A stretch of 45,515 nt of DNA from Bryobacterales bacterium (lineage in GTDB: Bacteria > Acidobacteriota > Terriglobia > Bryobacterales > Bryobacteraceae): NCBI GenBank assembly GCA_003136675.1, contig PLFE01000022.1:1-45515 (forward strand). The letters are read 5' to 3'. Both the position numbers and the translations under genes were made by a program. Shown here one piece after another: positions 32,636 to 40,137 of this stretch (positions are counted from its first letter, which is position 1; every line of letters begins with the position of its first letter). The notes beneath the pieces were generated by a model, which searched no databases, had not been told where the DNA came from, and saw nothing but the letters and a program-made list of their open reading frames with translations.

Positions 32636-32851
32636 TTGACTAAGGTTCAGGTTCACTTCAAACTTGATAACGCGCTCGACGAGAAACTGCTGGAACGGAT
32701 TAGCACGGCGCAGGCGCTTTACGGCGTGGAGCGAATCAAAGTGAATCCTGCGATGACTTCGCTCGAAGTGGAGTACGACGCCACGCGTTTCCGGCCGCCC
32801 GATCTGGAAGCCGCGTTGCGGCGTTGCGGATTGGCGATTGAGCGGGTGTGA
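32636..32851 (+). CDS. HMA-like small protein without the CxxC motif, 71 aa
   Basis: A ferredoxin-fold protein of the heavy-metal-associated type (beta-alpha-beta-beta-alpha-beta visible as KVQVHFKL, LLERISTAQALYGVERIKVN, SLEVEYDA, LEAALRRCGLAIERV). The CxxC metal site expected in the first loop is absent (DNALDE), so it is unlikely to carry copper; it may be a regulatory or assembly version. I take TTG at 32636 as the start because it directly follows the TATAAT box; the frame opens slightly earlier. The 3' end is 13 bases from the end of the convergent enolase-superfamily gene. Confidence 0.65.
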   Translation: MTKVQVHFKLDNALDEKLLERISTAQALYGVERIKVNPAMTSLEVEYDATRFRPPDLEAALRRCGLAIERV

Positions 32852-32864
32852 CGCGGCACACGAG

Positions 32865-34016
32865 TCAACCCCGCGGCTTGCGGGTTTCCCAGCCCGCCTG
32901 AAAGAGCGGCAGATGGTTGCCGTGCTGATACGGGTGCCTCTTGATTTCCTCGATGTTCAAATCGATACCGAGGCCGGGCCGGTCGGGAATTTCGATATAC
33001 CCATCGACAACCTTCACAGGATTCGTCACAATCTCGGCTTCCCACGGTTCGTTGAATTCGTCGAAGATCTCGTGCAGGAAGAAATTCGGGATTGAAGCGT
33101 TGAGTTGAACGCATCCGGCGGAGCATACCGGGCCTTGCGCGCTGTGCGGCGCGATCACGCCATAATGCGCGTCCACCATGTCGGCGATCTTGCGCGCCGC
33201 GAATAGTCCGCCCAGGCTGAGCGGCTCGGGCTGGAGAATACTCACCACGTTGTGCGACAGCAATTCGGCGAACTGCTGTTTATTCGATAGGCTTTCGCCC
33301 GTGGCAATGGGCACGGGGCTGCGACGGGCCACTTCGACCATGGCGCCGATATTGGCATGATGCACCGGCTCTTCAAACCACGCCGGACGGAAGCGGGCAA
33401 TGGCTTCCGCGAATTGCACGGCCGTCGCCACGTTGAACCGGCAGTGCCCCTCGATGAGCAGATCGACATTGACGCCAACGGTGTCGCGGACAGCAGAGAT
33501 GATGTCGATCGCCAGATCGAAATCGGCGCGGGAAACCATGCGCCAGGCGCTGCCGAAGGGGTCGAACTTCAGGGCCGTATAACCGCGTCCGGCCACCAGT
33601 TTGGCTTTTTTCGCGAACATCTCCGGCTTGCGTTCGCCGCGATACCAACCGTTGGCGTAGGCGCGCAATTTTTGATGACAGCGGCCGCCCCATAAGTTGT
33701 AGACCGGCTGGTTCGTGGCTTTGCCGATGATGTCCCAGCACGCGAATTCGATGGCGGCCAGGGCGCTATTGTGGATCTGCGCGCCATCCGAATAGACATC
33801 GCGCAGCAGCTTCTGCGAGATGATCTCCACCTGGAACGGATCCATTCCGATGATGAGTGGAGCGAGCTCGTGAACCGCCGCTTCCACGGTTTTCGCGAAG
33901 TAATTCAGGGTGCCTTCGCCGGTACCATGAATGCCTTCGTCGGTATGGACTCGGCTGAAGAGCCAGTTCTTCCAGGGATTTCCGACTGTGAATGTTTCTA
34001 TCTTTGTAATTCGCAT
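32865..34016 (-). CDS. Enolase-superfamily dehydratase (mandelate racemase / galactonate dehydratase type), 383 aa
   Basis: Likely dehydrates a sugar acid such as galactonate or gluconate; cytosolic. An N-terminal capping domain (TDEGIHGTGEGTLNYF, DPFQVEI) is followed by a barrel with Lys in LKFDPFG near 149, the metal ligand Glu and His of LLIEGHCRF near 187-190, Glu of WFEEPVHH near 213, Glu of ATGESLS near 241 and the catalytic His of IAPHSAQGPV near 290. This arrangement, with His in the second metal strand, is close to D-galactonate dehydratase (DgoD) and RspA/mandelate-type enzymes. The exact substrate is not readable. It follows the permease-phosphatase fusion by 13 bases and is probably co-transcribed with it. 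Confidence 0.9.
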   Translation of the reverse strand: MRITKIETFTVGNPWKNWLFSRVHTDEGIHGTGEGTLNYFAKTVEAAVHELAPLIIGMDPFQVEIISQKLLRDVYSDGAQIHNSALAAIEFACWDIIGKATNQPVYNLWGGRCHQKLRAYANGWYRGERKPEMFAKKAKLVAGRGYTALKFDPFGSAWRMVSRADFDLAIDIISAVRDTVGVNVDLLIEGHCRFNVATAVQFAEAIARFRPAWFEEPVHHANIGAMVEVARRSPVPIATGESLSNKQQFAELLSHNVVSILQPEPLSLGGLFAARKIADMVDAHYGVIAPHSAQGPVCSAGCVQLNASIPNFFLHEIFDEFNEPWEAEIVTNPVKVVDGYIEIPDRPGLGIDLNIEEIKRHPYQHGNHLPLFQAGWETRKPRG

Positions 34017-34029
34017 CAGGTCATTCTCA

Positions 34030-37000
34030 TCAGAGCACTTTCATCAGAATAAAAGTGAGGTCGTCATATTGGGCCGCGTCCGAGATCCAGGCCTTCAATT
34101 CCTGCAATATGTGGGACGCCATATCGTTTACGGGCAGATGGGCGCAGTTGCGGAGCATATCCTTCAAGCGATCCTCGCCGAACTCTTCGTCTTTGGGGTT
34201 GAGGGCTTCCGGCACACCGTCGGTGAATACAATCAGGATATCTCCGGGCGCGAGATCGACGACCGCTTCTTCGTACTGCGATTGCGCGAACATGCCGATG
34301 ATGGTTCCTCCGGCGGGCAGCTCTTCGATGGCTGCGTCAGAGGCGACAAAGGGGATGATCGTGTGGTCACCCGCACGAAGAATATACGGCGGATTATGTC
34401 CCGCGTTCACGTAGCGTAGCTTACGCCCAGCTTCATCCACCTCGGCGTAGAAGAAAGTGGCGTAGCTGCTGGAGCCGGTGGAACGGTGCAGCAGGCGGTT
34501 CATGTTGGCGGCGAGGGAAGCGAGAGAAGCTCCGTTGGCGCCGGCGAGGCTGCGCAGAGAGGCCTGCACGATGGACATGATCAGCGCGGCGGCGATGCCT
34601 TTGCCGGCCACGTCGGCCAGGGCGATTCCCAGGCGATGGTGGCCCAGATCAATGAAGTCGTAATAATCGCCGCCCACGCCGCGTGCGGGCACGCAGACGC
34701 CGGCTAGTTCCAGCGACGCCGTGTGCGGAGGATTCTCCGGGAACAGCCGCTTTTGGACTTCTGTTGCCAGGAGCAATTCGCGGCGCAGGCGTTCTTGTTC
34801 CACGATGCGGTCGGTGAGTCGCGAGTTCTCGATCATCAGCGCGAGTTGCGATGCGACGGCGCGCAGAAGGCGCTTTTCGAACGATGTGTAGGATGCGCGG
34901 CCGACGGGGCGTCCGGCGAAGAGCAGTCCGCTGATTTCTTTCTTCACGGCGGCGCGCACGACCACGGTTGCGCCCATTTCGCGAAGGGTTTGCGTTTCGG
35001 GAAGATCGATCCCGGCCCAGCGATCGACTGCGTCCAGGTCTCCCGGCGCGATGGGCAGCGCGCCGGCAAAATTTCGCAGGCGGCCTGCGACCAAAGCATT
35101 GGCGGGAAGCACCCATTCATCGGTACAGGCATCGGGAACCACCGCCGTGCAGCGATAAGGTTGGCCTGGTTGCTTCTGAACCAGCAGCGCGAGTGATTCC
35201 GCGCGGATCTGCCCACGCAGGCATTCGAGCGCCGCGCGCAAGGCGTCTGGGAAGGAGTTGGCATGGCGAGCGGCTTCGGTGACTTCGGCCAGGGCTTCCG
35301 ATTCGCCCGTCTCGGAATAATCTTCCTTCACGCGGGCGATCAGATCTGAAAAACGTTCGGCGACGCGCCAGAATCCGAAATGGGTCTGCTGCCACATGGA
35401 ACCCGGCTCGTTCCGGATGGCGATGAGCGGAGAGACAAGTGTGGCGCGCCAGGCGGGGAAGAAACACGCCAGCATGGTGAGCAGGATGACGAACAGGGTG
35501 GCTAAGGTGAACGCGCGCGGGTCATTGATGCTGACATTGAGCGAAGTATCCGCCAGGAAATGAGCCAGGACTAAGACCGCCGCGAGGCCGATCGCAATTC
35601 CCGCCGCGGCCATTTTCAAGCCGTCGCCAACCACTAAGCGCAGCAGATTTTGGGTGGTGGCTCCGACGGCCATACGGGTGCCGATTTCGGTGGTTCGCTG
35701 GCGCACCGAATAGGAAACCACGCCGTAGACGCCCAGCAGAGCCAGGATGAGAGCCGATAGAGAAAAGAAGGAAACCATGTACGTGCCCAGTCGCTGTTGC
35801 GAAAGCGACCGATCGAAAACCTCGCGCATGGATTCCAGGTTGTAGATGGGCATTTGCGGATCGGCGCTTTTCACGGCGGCGTTTAACTCGCGGCCCAGGA
35901 CGCCTTGATCGAGAGGCGACCGGATGGCCCAGATGAGACCCTCCATGGGGTTTTGCCGGTAATTGATGTAAACCTCCGGCCTGTGCGGGTGCATCAGGCC
36001 CGCGTTGTAGGTATCGGCCACCAAGCCAACCACGCGCCAGCGCGAATCGCTCCACGAGTAGACCTTGAGATAGGTTCCCAGCGGATCGCGGTGCGGCCAG
36101 AACATCTTCGCCGCGGTCTGGTTGATGATGAGAGACATGGCCTCCGGGGCTTTGTGAGCCACGTCCGTATCGTTGAAATCGCGGCCCTCGAGAATCGGGA
36201 TCTTCATGGTGTTGAAGAAGCCCGGGCTGATGAAGCGGGTTTCGACGAACTCCGATTTCCCAACTACTGGTTTCGGACCCCCATCGACTTCGATTAAGGA
36301 GTTGTTGCCCCAACCCATCAGGGGCATCAGGTTGGTGAAACCCGCGCTCTCGACACCGTGAGCGCTGCGAATGGCGCGCAGCAGCTTCGTGTCTATGAGG
36401 ATGCGGTCAGCATCCTTCGGGAAGCGGGTGAGGGGAACGTGAAGGCGGGCGGTGTAAAGGTGGTTCACTTCGAAACCGGGATTGGTGTGGTAGAGACTGT
36501 TGAGCTGGCTGAAGAGGATGACGCCGACGGCCAGCAGGCCAAAAGCGAGCGCAATCTCACCCACTACCAGAATGCGTAATAAGTGACGGCTACGCGCGCT
36601 GGCGGAGGCGCGGACGCCGTCGCTTAATACCTCATTGGGAGCGATGCGTACGGCTTGCCACAGCGGCGCGAGGCTGAACAGAACACCGCACAGGATGGCC
36701 AATCCGAGCGCAAAAAGGATGGCGCGGGCATCAATGGTAACCTGGTCGCCGAAGGGCAGGATGTCGGACGCCGTGAGAATTACGGCGCGGATGAGGGCAA
36801 AACTGAGAAGCGCGCCCAAAGCGGCGCCGCAGAGCGAAACGATTAACCCTTCCGCGAAGTATTGCAGGGCCAGCTGCCACCGGGCCGCGCCGATCGCGAC
36901 GCGCAACGCGGTTTCTCTCGCGCGAGTGACGGAGCGCGCCACCAACAATCCACCCACATTCGCGCAAGTGATGACGAGCAATGTGGCCGCCGCACCCAGC

Positions 37001-37818
37001 AGCAGAAGCAGGGTGGGACGAATCTCGCGTACCGTTTCCTCTGCCAGGTTCGTCGCACGGGCGGTATCGAAGGTCACTTCGCCGGGATGCTCGCGCGCCA
37101 GGCTCTCGCCGATGCGCTGCATGTCCGCGTTCAACTGGGCTGGAGTGACCTCCGCCTTTTTGATGGCAATGCAGGTGAGGTAGTTGTAGCCACGGTTGTT
37201 CTTTTGTTCCGGATCGGGATCAAGAGGTACCCACAGAGACGTTTCGGTAGACTCCGGAGGCAGGCGAAACCAGGGAGGCATGATGGCGGTGACTGTATAT
37301 GGCTTGCCGTTGATGGCCAGCGTCTGGCCGATGATTGAAGGGCTGCTGCCGAGGCGCTTCCAGAGGCTGTCTGAAAGCACGGCGGCGTAGAGGCCCGTGG
37401 GTTCGTGTTTCTCGTCCTGAAACCAGCGGCCGATGCGAGGGGGCACGCCCAGAGCCACGGCAAGCGCCGGGGACAATTGAAGCCCGGAAACGTGGAGTGC
37501 GCTGTGGTTATAGAAAATGTTGTAGCTGCCGGGACTGACGCAGCCGAAGGTGGATGCGGTTTTCTGGCGGGTTACGAAGTCTAGCAGATCCGCGTAGGAG
37601 AGCGATGCTTGCCATCCCGGCATGGCGCGATACGTGCCTCTGACGGAATACATGAGGTCCGGATTTTTGTAGGGGAACGGGCTGAGGAGTTCGGTTTGAA
37701 CGACGGTGTAGATGGCGGTGGCGGAGCCGATTCCGAGCGCGAGGGCGAAGATGGCGAGGAATGCAATAGGTTTCGCGCTTTTCCAGGATCGCCAGCCGTG
37801 CAGGAGAAATGTGAGCAT
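34030..37818 (-). CDS. MacB/FtsX permease fused to GAF and PP2C/SpoIIE phosphatase domains, 1262 aa
   Basis: Residues about 1-805 form an ADOP-like permease: first helix at about 18-40 (FLAIFALALGIGSATAIYTV), MacB-like periplasmic domain, FtsX helices at about 275-395 (CANVGGLLVARSVTRARETA), a second periplasmic domain and final helices at about 680-805 (YGVVSYSVRQRTTEIGTRMA). It lacks the N-terminal helical region of PadR-linked ADOPs. A linker leads to a GAF-like domain (about 840-985) and a SpoIIE/RsbU-type PP2C phosphatase (about 1020-1262) with its metal motifs: GGDYYDF near 1048, LADVAGKGIAAAL near 1067, NAGHNPPYI, VFTDGVPEAL and YDDLTFILMK. All look intact, so a cytoplasmic phosphatase may be controlled by the permease. 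No anti-sigma antagonist or ATPase lies nearby. Confidence 0.9.
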   Translation of the reverse strand: MLTFLLHGWRSWKSAKPIAFLAIFALALGIGSATAIYTVVQTELLSPFPYKNPDLMYSVRGTYRAMPGWQASLSYADLLDFVTRQKTASTFGCVSPGSYNIFYNHSALHVSGLQLSPALAVALGVPPRIGRWFQDEKHEPTGLYAAVLSDSLWKRLGSSPSIIGQTLAINGKPYTVTAIMPPWFRLPPESTETSLWVPLDPDPEQKNNRGYNYLTCIAIKKAEVTPAQLNADMQRIGESLAREHPGEVTFDTARATNLAEETVREIRPTLLLLLGAAATLLVITCANVGGLLVARSVTRARETALRVAIGAARWQLALQYFAEGLIVSLCGAALGALLSFALIRAVILTASDILPFGDQVTIDARAILFALGLAILCGVLFSLAPLWQAVRIAPNEVLSDGVRASASARSRHLLRILVVGEIALAFGLLAVGVILFSQLNSLYHTNPGFEVNHLYTARLHVPLTRFPKDADRILIDTKLLRAIRSAHGVESAGFTNLMPLMGWGNNSLIEVDGGPKPVVGKSEFVETRFISPGFFNTMKIPILEGRDFNDTDVAHKAPEAMSLIINQTAAKMFWPHRDPLGTYLKVYSWSDSRWRVVGLVADTYNAGLMHPHRPEVYINYRQNPMEGLIWAIRSPLDQGVLGRELNAAVKSADPQMPIYNLESMREVFDRSLSQQRLGTYMVSFFSLSALILALLGVYGVVSYSVRQRTTEIGTRMAVGATTQNLLRLVVGDGLKMAAAGIAIGLAAVLVLAHFLADTSLNVSINDPRAFTLATLFVILLTMLACFFPAWRATLVSPLIAIRNEPGSMWQQTHFGFWRVAERFSDLIARVKEDYSETGESEALAEVTEAARHANSFPDALRAALECLRGQIRAESLALLVQKQPGQPYRCTAVVPDACTDEWVLPANALVAGRLRNFAGALPIAPGDLDAVDRWAGIDLPETQTLREMGATVVVRAAVKKEISGLLFAGRPVGRASYTSFEKRLLRAVASQLALMIENSRLTDRIVEQERLRRELLLATEVQKRLFPENPPHTASLELAGVCVPARGVGGDYYDFIDLGHHRLGIALADVAGKGIAAALIMSIVQASLRSLAGANGASLASLAANMNRLLHRSTGSSSYATFFYAEVDEAGRKLRYVNAGHNPPYILRAGDHTIIPFVASDAAIEELPAGGTIIGMFAQSQYEEAVVDLAPGDILIVFTDGVPEALNPKDEEFGEDRLKDMLRNCAHLPVNDMASHILQELKAWISDAAQYDDLTFILMKVL

Positions 37819-37912
37819 GCCCGAGATTGCATGATAACGAAGCGGCGGGTAGCCGGTTCTTTCGATGCGGTGCCGGTGTCGCCGCTCGACTGATAGAATT
37901 CGGTTTTAGTCC

Positions 37913-39229
37913 ATGGAACAATACGTTGAGCGAGTGGTGGATCTCCTCGATCCGGATGCCAACCAGATCTATAATCTAAGCACAGAAGACGCGCGGGAAA
38001 TATTGCTGAAGCGCCCCGCGGACGCGCGACGGATCCAAGGATCTTTCGCGCTGATCGCGCGTTGCGGCAAAACCGTTGCCCTGGCGAGGTCTCTCGACCG
38101 CCCGATGCGCTACTTTCTGGCTAAGCGCCAAGCCGGACCGGTGTTGGTTGTGGCGGACCGCATCGATACCATTCATGAGTGGCTGAAAGCGGAGGGTCTC
38201 GATGGACAATTCCATCCGAGTTACACGAGGATGGTGCCGGCGCACTACGTGGTTGAGTTGCAACTGATCGGCTGCCCCGACCCGGACCCGGCGTACACGC
38301 GTTTCTTTGATCCGAAGCCGGACGAGTTACCGGCCGACCTTGACCAGATCGGGCACGCGTATATCAGCGCGCTTGCGGAAGAGATCTCGCAGTTCCTGCA
38401 ATCGATCCCATCCGATGCGCCGGTGGGCATCTGCTTCTCCGGAGGAATCGATAGTGGAAGCGTCTTTCTCACGACTTACCACGTGATGCGCAAGCTGGGG
38501 ATGAACCTGGGCAGGCTGAAGGCATTCGTTTTGAATCTGGGTGATGGGCCTGACACCTTGCAGGCACGCGCTTTTCTTGACGCGCTTGAGTTAGGCGTAT
38601 TTCTGGAATCTATTGACGCAGACGGCGAAGCGCTGGATGTCAGAGAAACCATTCGCCTGGTGGAAGATTATAAACCGCTGGACATCCAATGCGCCACTAT
38701 GGCGCTGGCGCTCTGCCGCGGCATTCGCGCTCGTTACCCCGACTGGCGTTATTTGATCGATGGGGACGGCGGCGATGAGAATTTGAAGGACTATCCGATT
38801 GAAGAAAATCCGGAGCTGACCATTCGCAGCGTCATCAACAACCAGATGCTGTATCAGGAAGGGTGGGGCGTGGGGAAGATCAAGCGTTCTCTCACTTATA
38901 GCGGCGGACTGAGCCGGTCTTATACGCGCACTTACGCACCAGCGCGAAGTTTGGGATTCCAAGGCTTTAGTCCTTTCCTGCGGCCATCTGTGATCGCGAT
39001 CGCTGAAGCGGTTCCTTTCATCGAACTAACCGGCTATGATGTGCCCCGGCTTTATGCGTTGAAGGGGGAAATTGTCTCGCGAGGCATCCGGAGTGTAACC
39101 AAGCTCACGATGCCTGTTTTCGCCAAGCGCCGGTTCCAACATGGCGCGCTGCCCGCGGCTGTGCTGGAGCAGCTACTGCCATTGCGCGAGGCTGAGTACC
39201 GGAAACAGTTTTTGTCCCTTTATTCGTGA
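37913..39229 (+). CDS. Asparagine-synthetase-like amide ligase lacking the glutaminase nucleophile, 438 aa
   Basis: Residues about 1-130 resemble the N-terminal glutaminase fold (IQGSFALIARCGKTVALARS, DRPMRYFLAKR), but the protein begins Met-Glu, without the catalytic Cys2. Residues about 150-438 are the ATP-pyrophosphatase synthetase domain with the P-loop CFSGGIDSGSVF near 173-184 and LIDGDGGDENLKDYP near 280-294. Such glutaminase-dead relatives include beta-lactam synthetase and carbapenam synthetase, which close rings using an internal amine. It is the first gene of an operon; its stop overlaps the next start (GTGA, 39226-39229). The substrate is unknown. Free ammonia could also serve, as in other AsnB-like enzymes. 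Confidence 0.85.
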   Translation: MEQYVERVVDLLDPDANQIYNLSTEDAREILLKRPADARRIQGSFALIARCGKTVALARSLDRPMRYFLAKRQAGPVLVVADRIDTIHEWLKAEGLDGQFHPSYTRMVPAHYVVELQLIGCPDPDPAYTRFFDPKPDELPADLDQIGHAYISALAEEISQFLQSIPSDAPVGICFSGGIDSGSVFLTTYHVMRKLGMNLGRLKAFVLNLGDGPDTLQARAFLDALELGVFLESIDADGEALDVRETIRLVEDYKPLDIQCATMALALCRGIRARYPDWRYLIDGDGGDENLKDYPIEENPELTIRSVINNQMLYQEGWGVGKIKRSLTYSGGLSRSYTRTYAPARSLGFQGFSPFLRPSVIAIAEAVPFIELTGYDVPRLYALKGEIVSRGIRSVTKLTMPVFAKRRFQHGALPAAVLEQLLPLREAEYRKQFLSLYS

Positions 39230-40137
39230 CCACTACTTCCGAGCACCCGGCGCTGAATCCGTTTCGCCCCTACCTGCACTTCACCGAGGATGAATGTTCG
39301 AGTGAAGGCCAACGGACTCCCGTCAATACCGTATTTTTGACGAACCGTGAATGTCCGTGGCACTGCGTAATGTGTGATTTGTGGAAGAATACGCTTGCGG
39401 AAACGGTTCCGGCGGGCGCTATCCCCGCGCAGATTGACTATGCGCTCTCCCGATTAGCGCCAGCGCCATGCATCAAGTTATATAACAGTGGAAGCTTCTT
39501 CGATCCGCGCGCTATTCCGGTGGAGGATTACGCTGCGATCGCGCAACGGCTGGCGGGCTATGAACGGGTGATCGTCGAAAGCCATCCGGCGCTGATTGGT
39601 GAGAACTGCTTCCGGTTTCGGGATCTTATCGGCGGGCGGTTGGAAGTTGCCATGGGCCTTGAGACCGCCCATCCGGAGGTGCTTCGCCGTCTGAACAAGC
39701 GCATGACCCTGGAACAGTTCTCTTTCGCAGCGTGCTTGCTGAGAGCGAACGCCATCGATTTGCGGGTTTTCATTCTGGTGAAGCCTCCTTTTCTGGAGGA
39801 GGACGCCGCGCTGGAATGGGCGCAGCGGTCTTTGGACTTCGCTTTCGGGTGCGACGCCACCGCGGCGTCTTTGATCCCCACGCGCGGAGGTACCGGCGCA
39901 ATGGAAGCTCTGGCGGCAACGGGGGACTTTGCGCCACCTCGCATGGAGACACTGGAGGCTGCGATGGAGCATGGTTTGGGACTGAAGCGGGGGCGCGTTT
40001 TCGCGGATCTGTGGGATCTGGAAAAATTCTCGAATTGCGGTGAGTGCTTCGCGGCTCGCAGGCAACGCCTGCAAGAGATGAACCACCGGCAGGTAGTCAT
40101 CGCCCGGACGGGTTGTCACGTTTGCGGAGGAAACTAA
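39226..40137 (+). CDS. Radical SAM protein, TIGR01210/RaSEA-like, 303 aa
   Basis: A radical SAM enzyme with the cluster motif Cx3Cx2C in ECPWHCVMCDLW at about residues 43-54, followed by SAM-binding strands (IKLYNSGSFFDPRAIP, LEVAMGLETAHPEVLRRLNK) and RVFILVKPPF. Towards the end, SNCGECFAARRQRLQEMNH and ARTGCHVCGGN carry two more Cys pairs that may bind a second cluster or zinc. The order fits the TIGR01210 family, whose archaeal member RaSEA acts in archaeosine tRNA biosynthesis; bacterial relatives have no assigned reaction. A GTG start overlaps the ligase stop, and the next ATG follows its stop directly. The substrate is unknown; an operon-encoded small molecule or peptide is plausible. 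Confidence 0.85.
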   Translation: MTTTSEHPALNPFRPYLHFTEDECSSEGQRTPVNTVFLTNRECPWHCVMCDLWKNTLAETVPAGAIPAQIDYALSRLAPAPCIKLYNSGSFFDPRAIPVEDYAAIAQRLAGYERVIVESHPALIGENCFRFRDLIGGRLEVAMGLETAHPEVLRRLNKRMTLEQFSFAACLLRANAIDLRVFILVKPPFLEEDAALEWAQRSLDFAFGCDATAASLIPTRGGTGAMEALAATGDFAPPRMETLEAAMEHGLGLKRGRVFADLWDLEKFSNCGECFAARRQRLQEMNHRQVVIARTGCHVCGGN

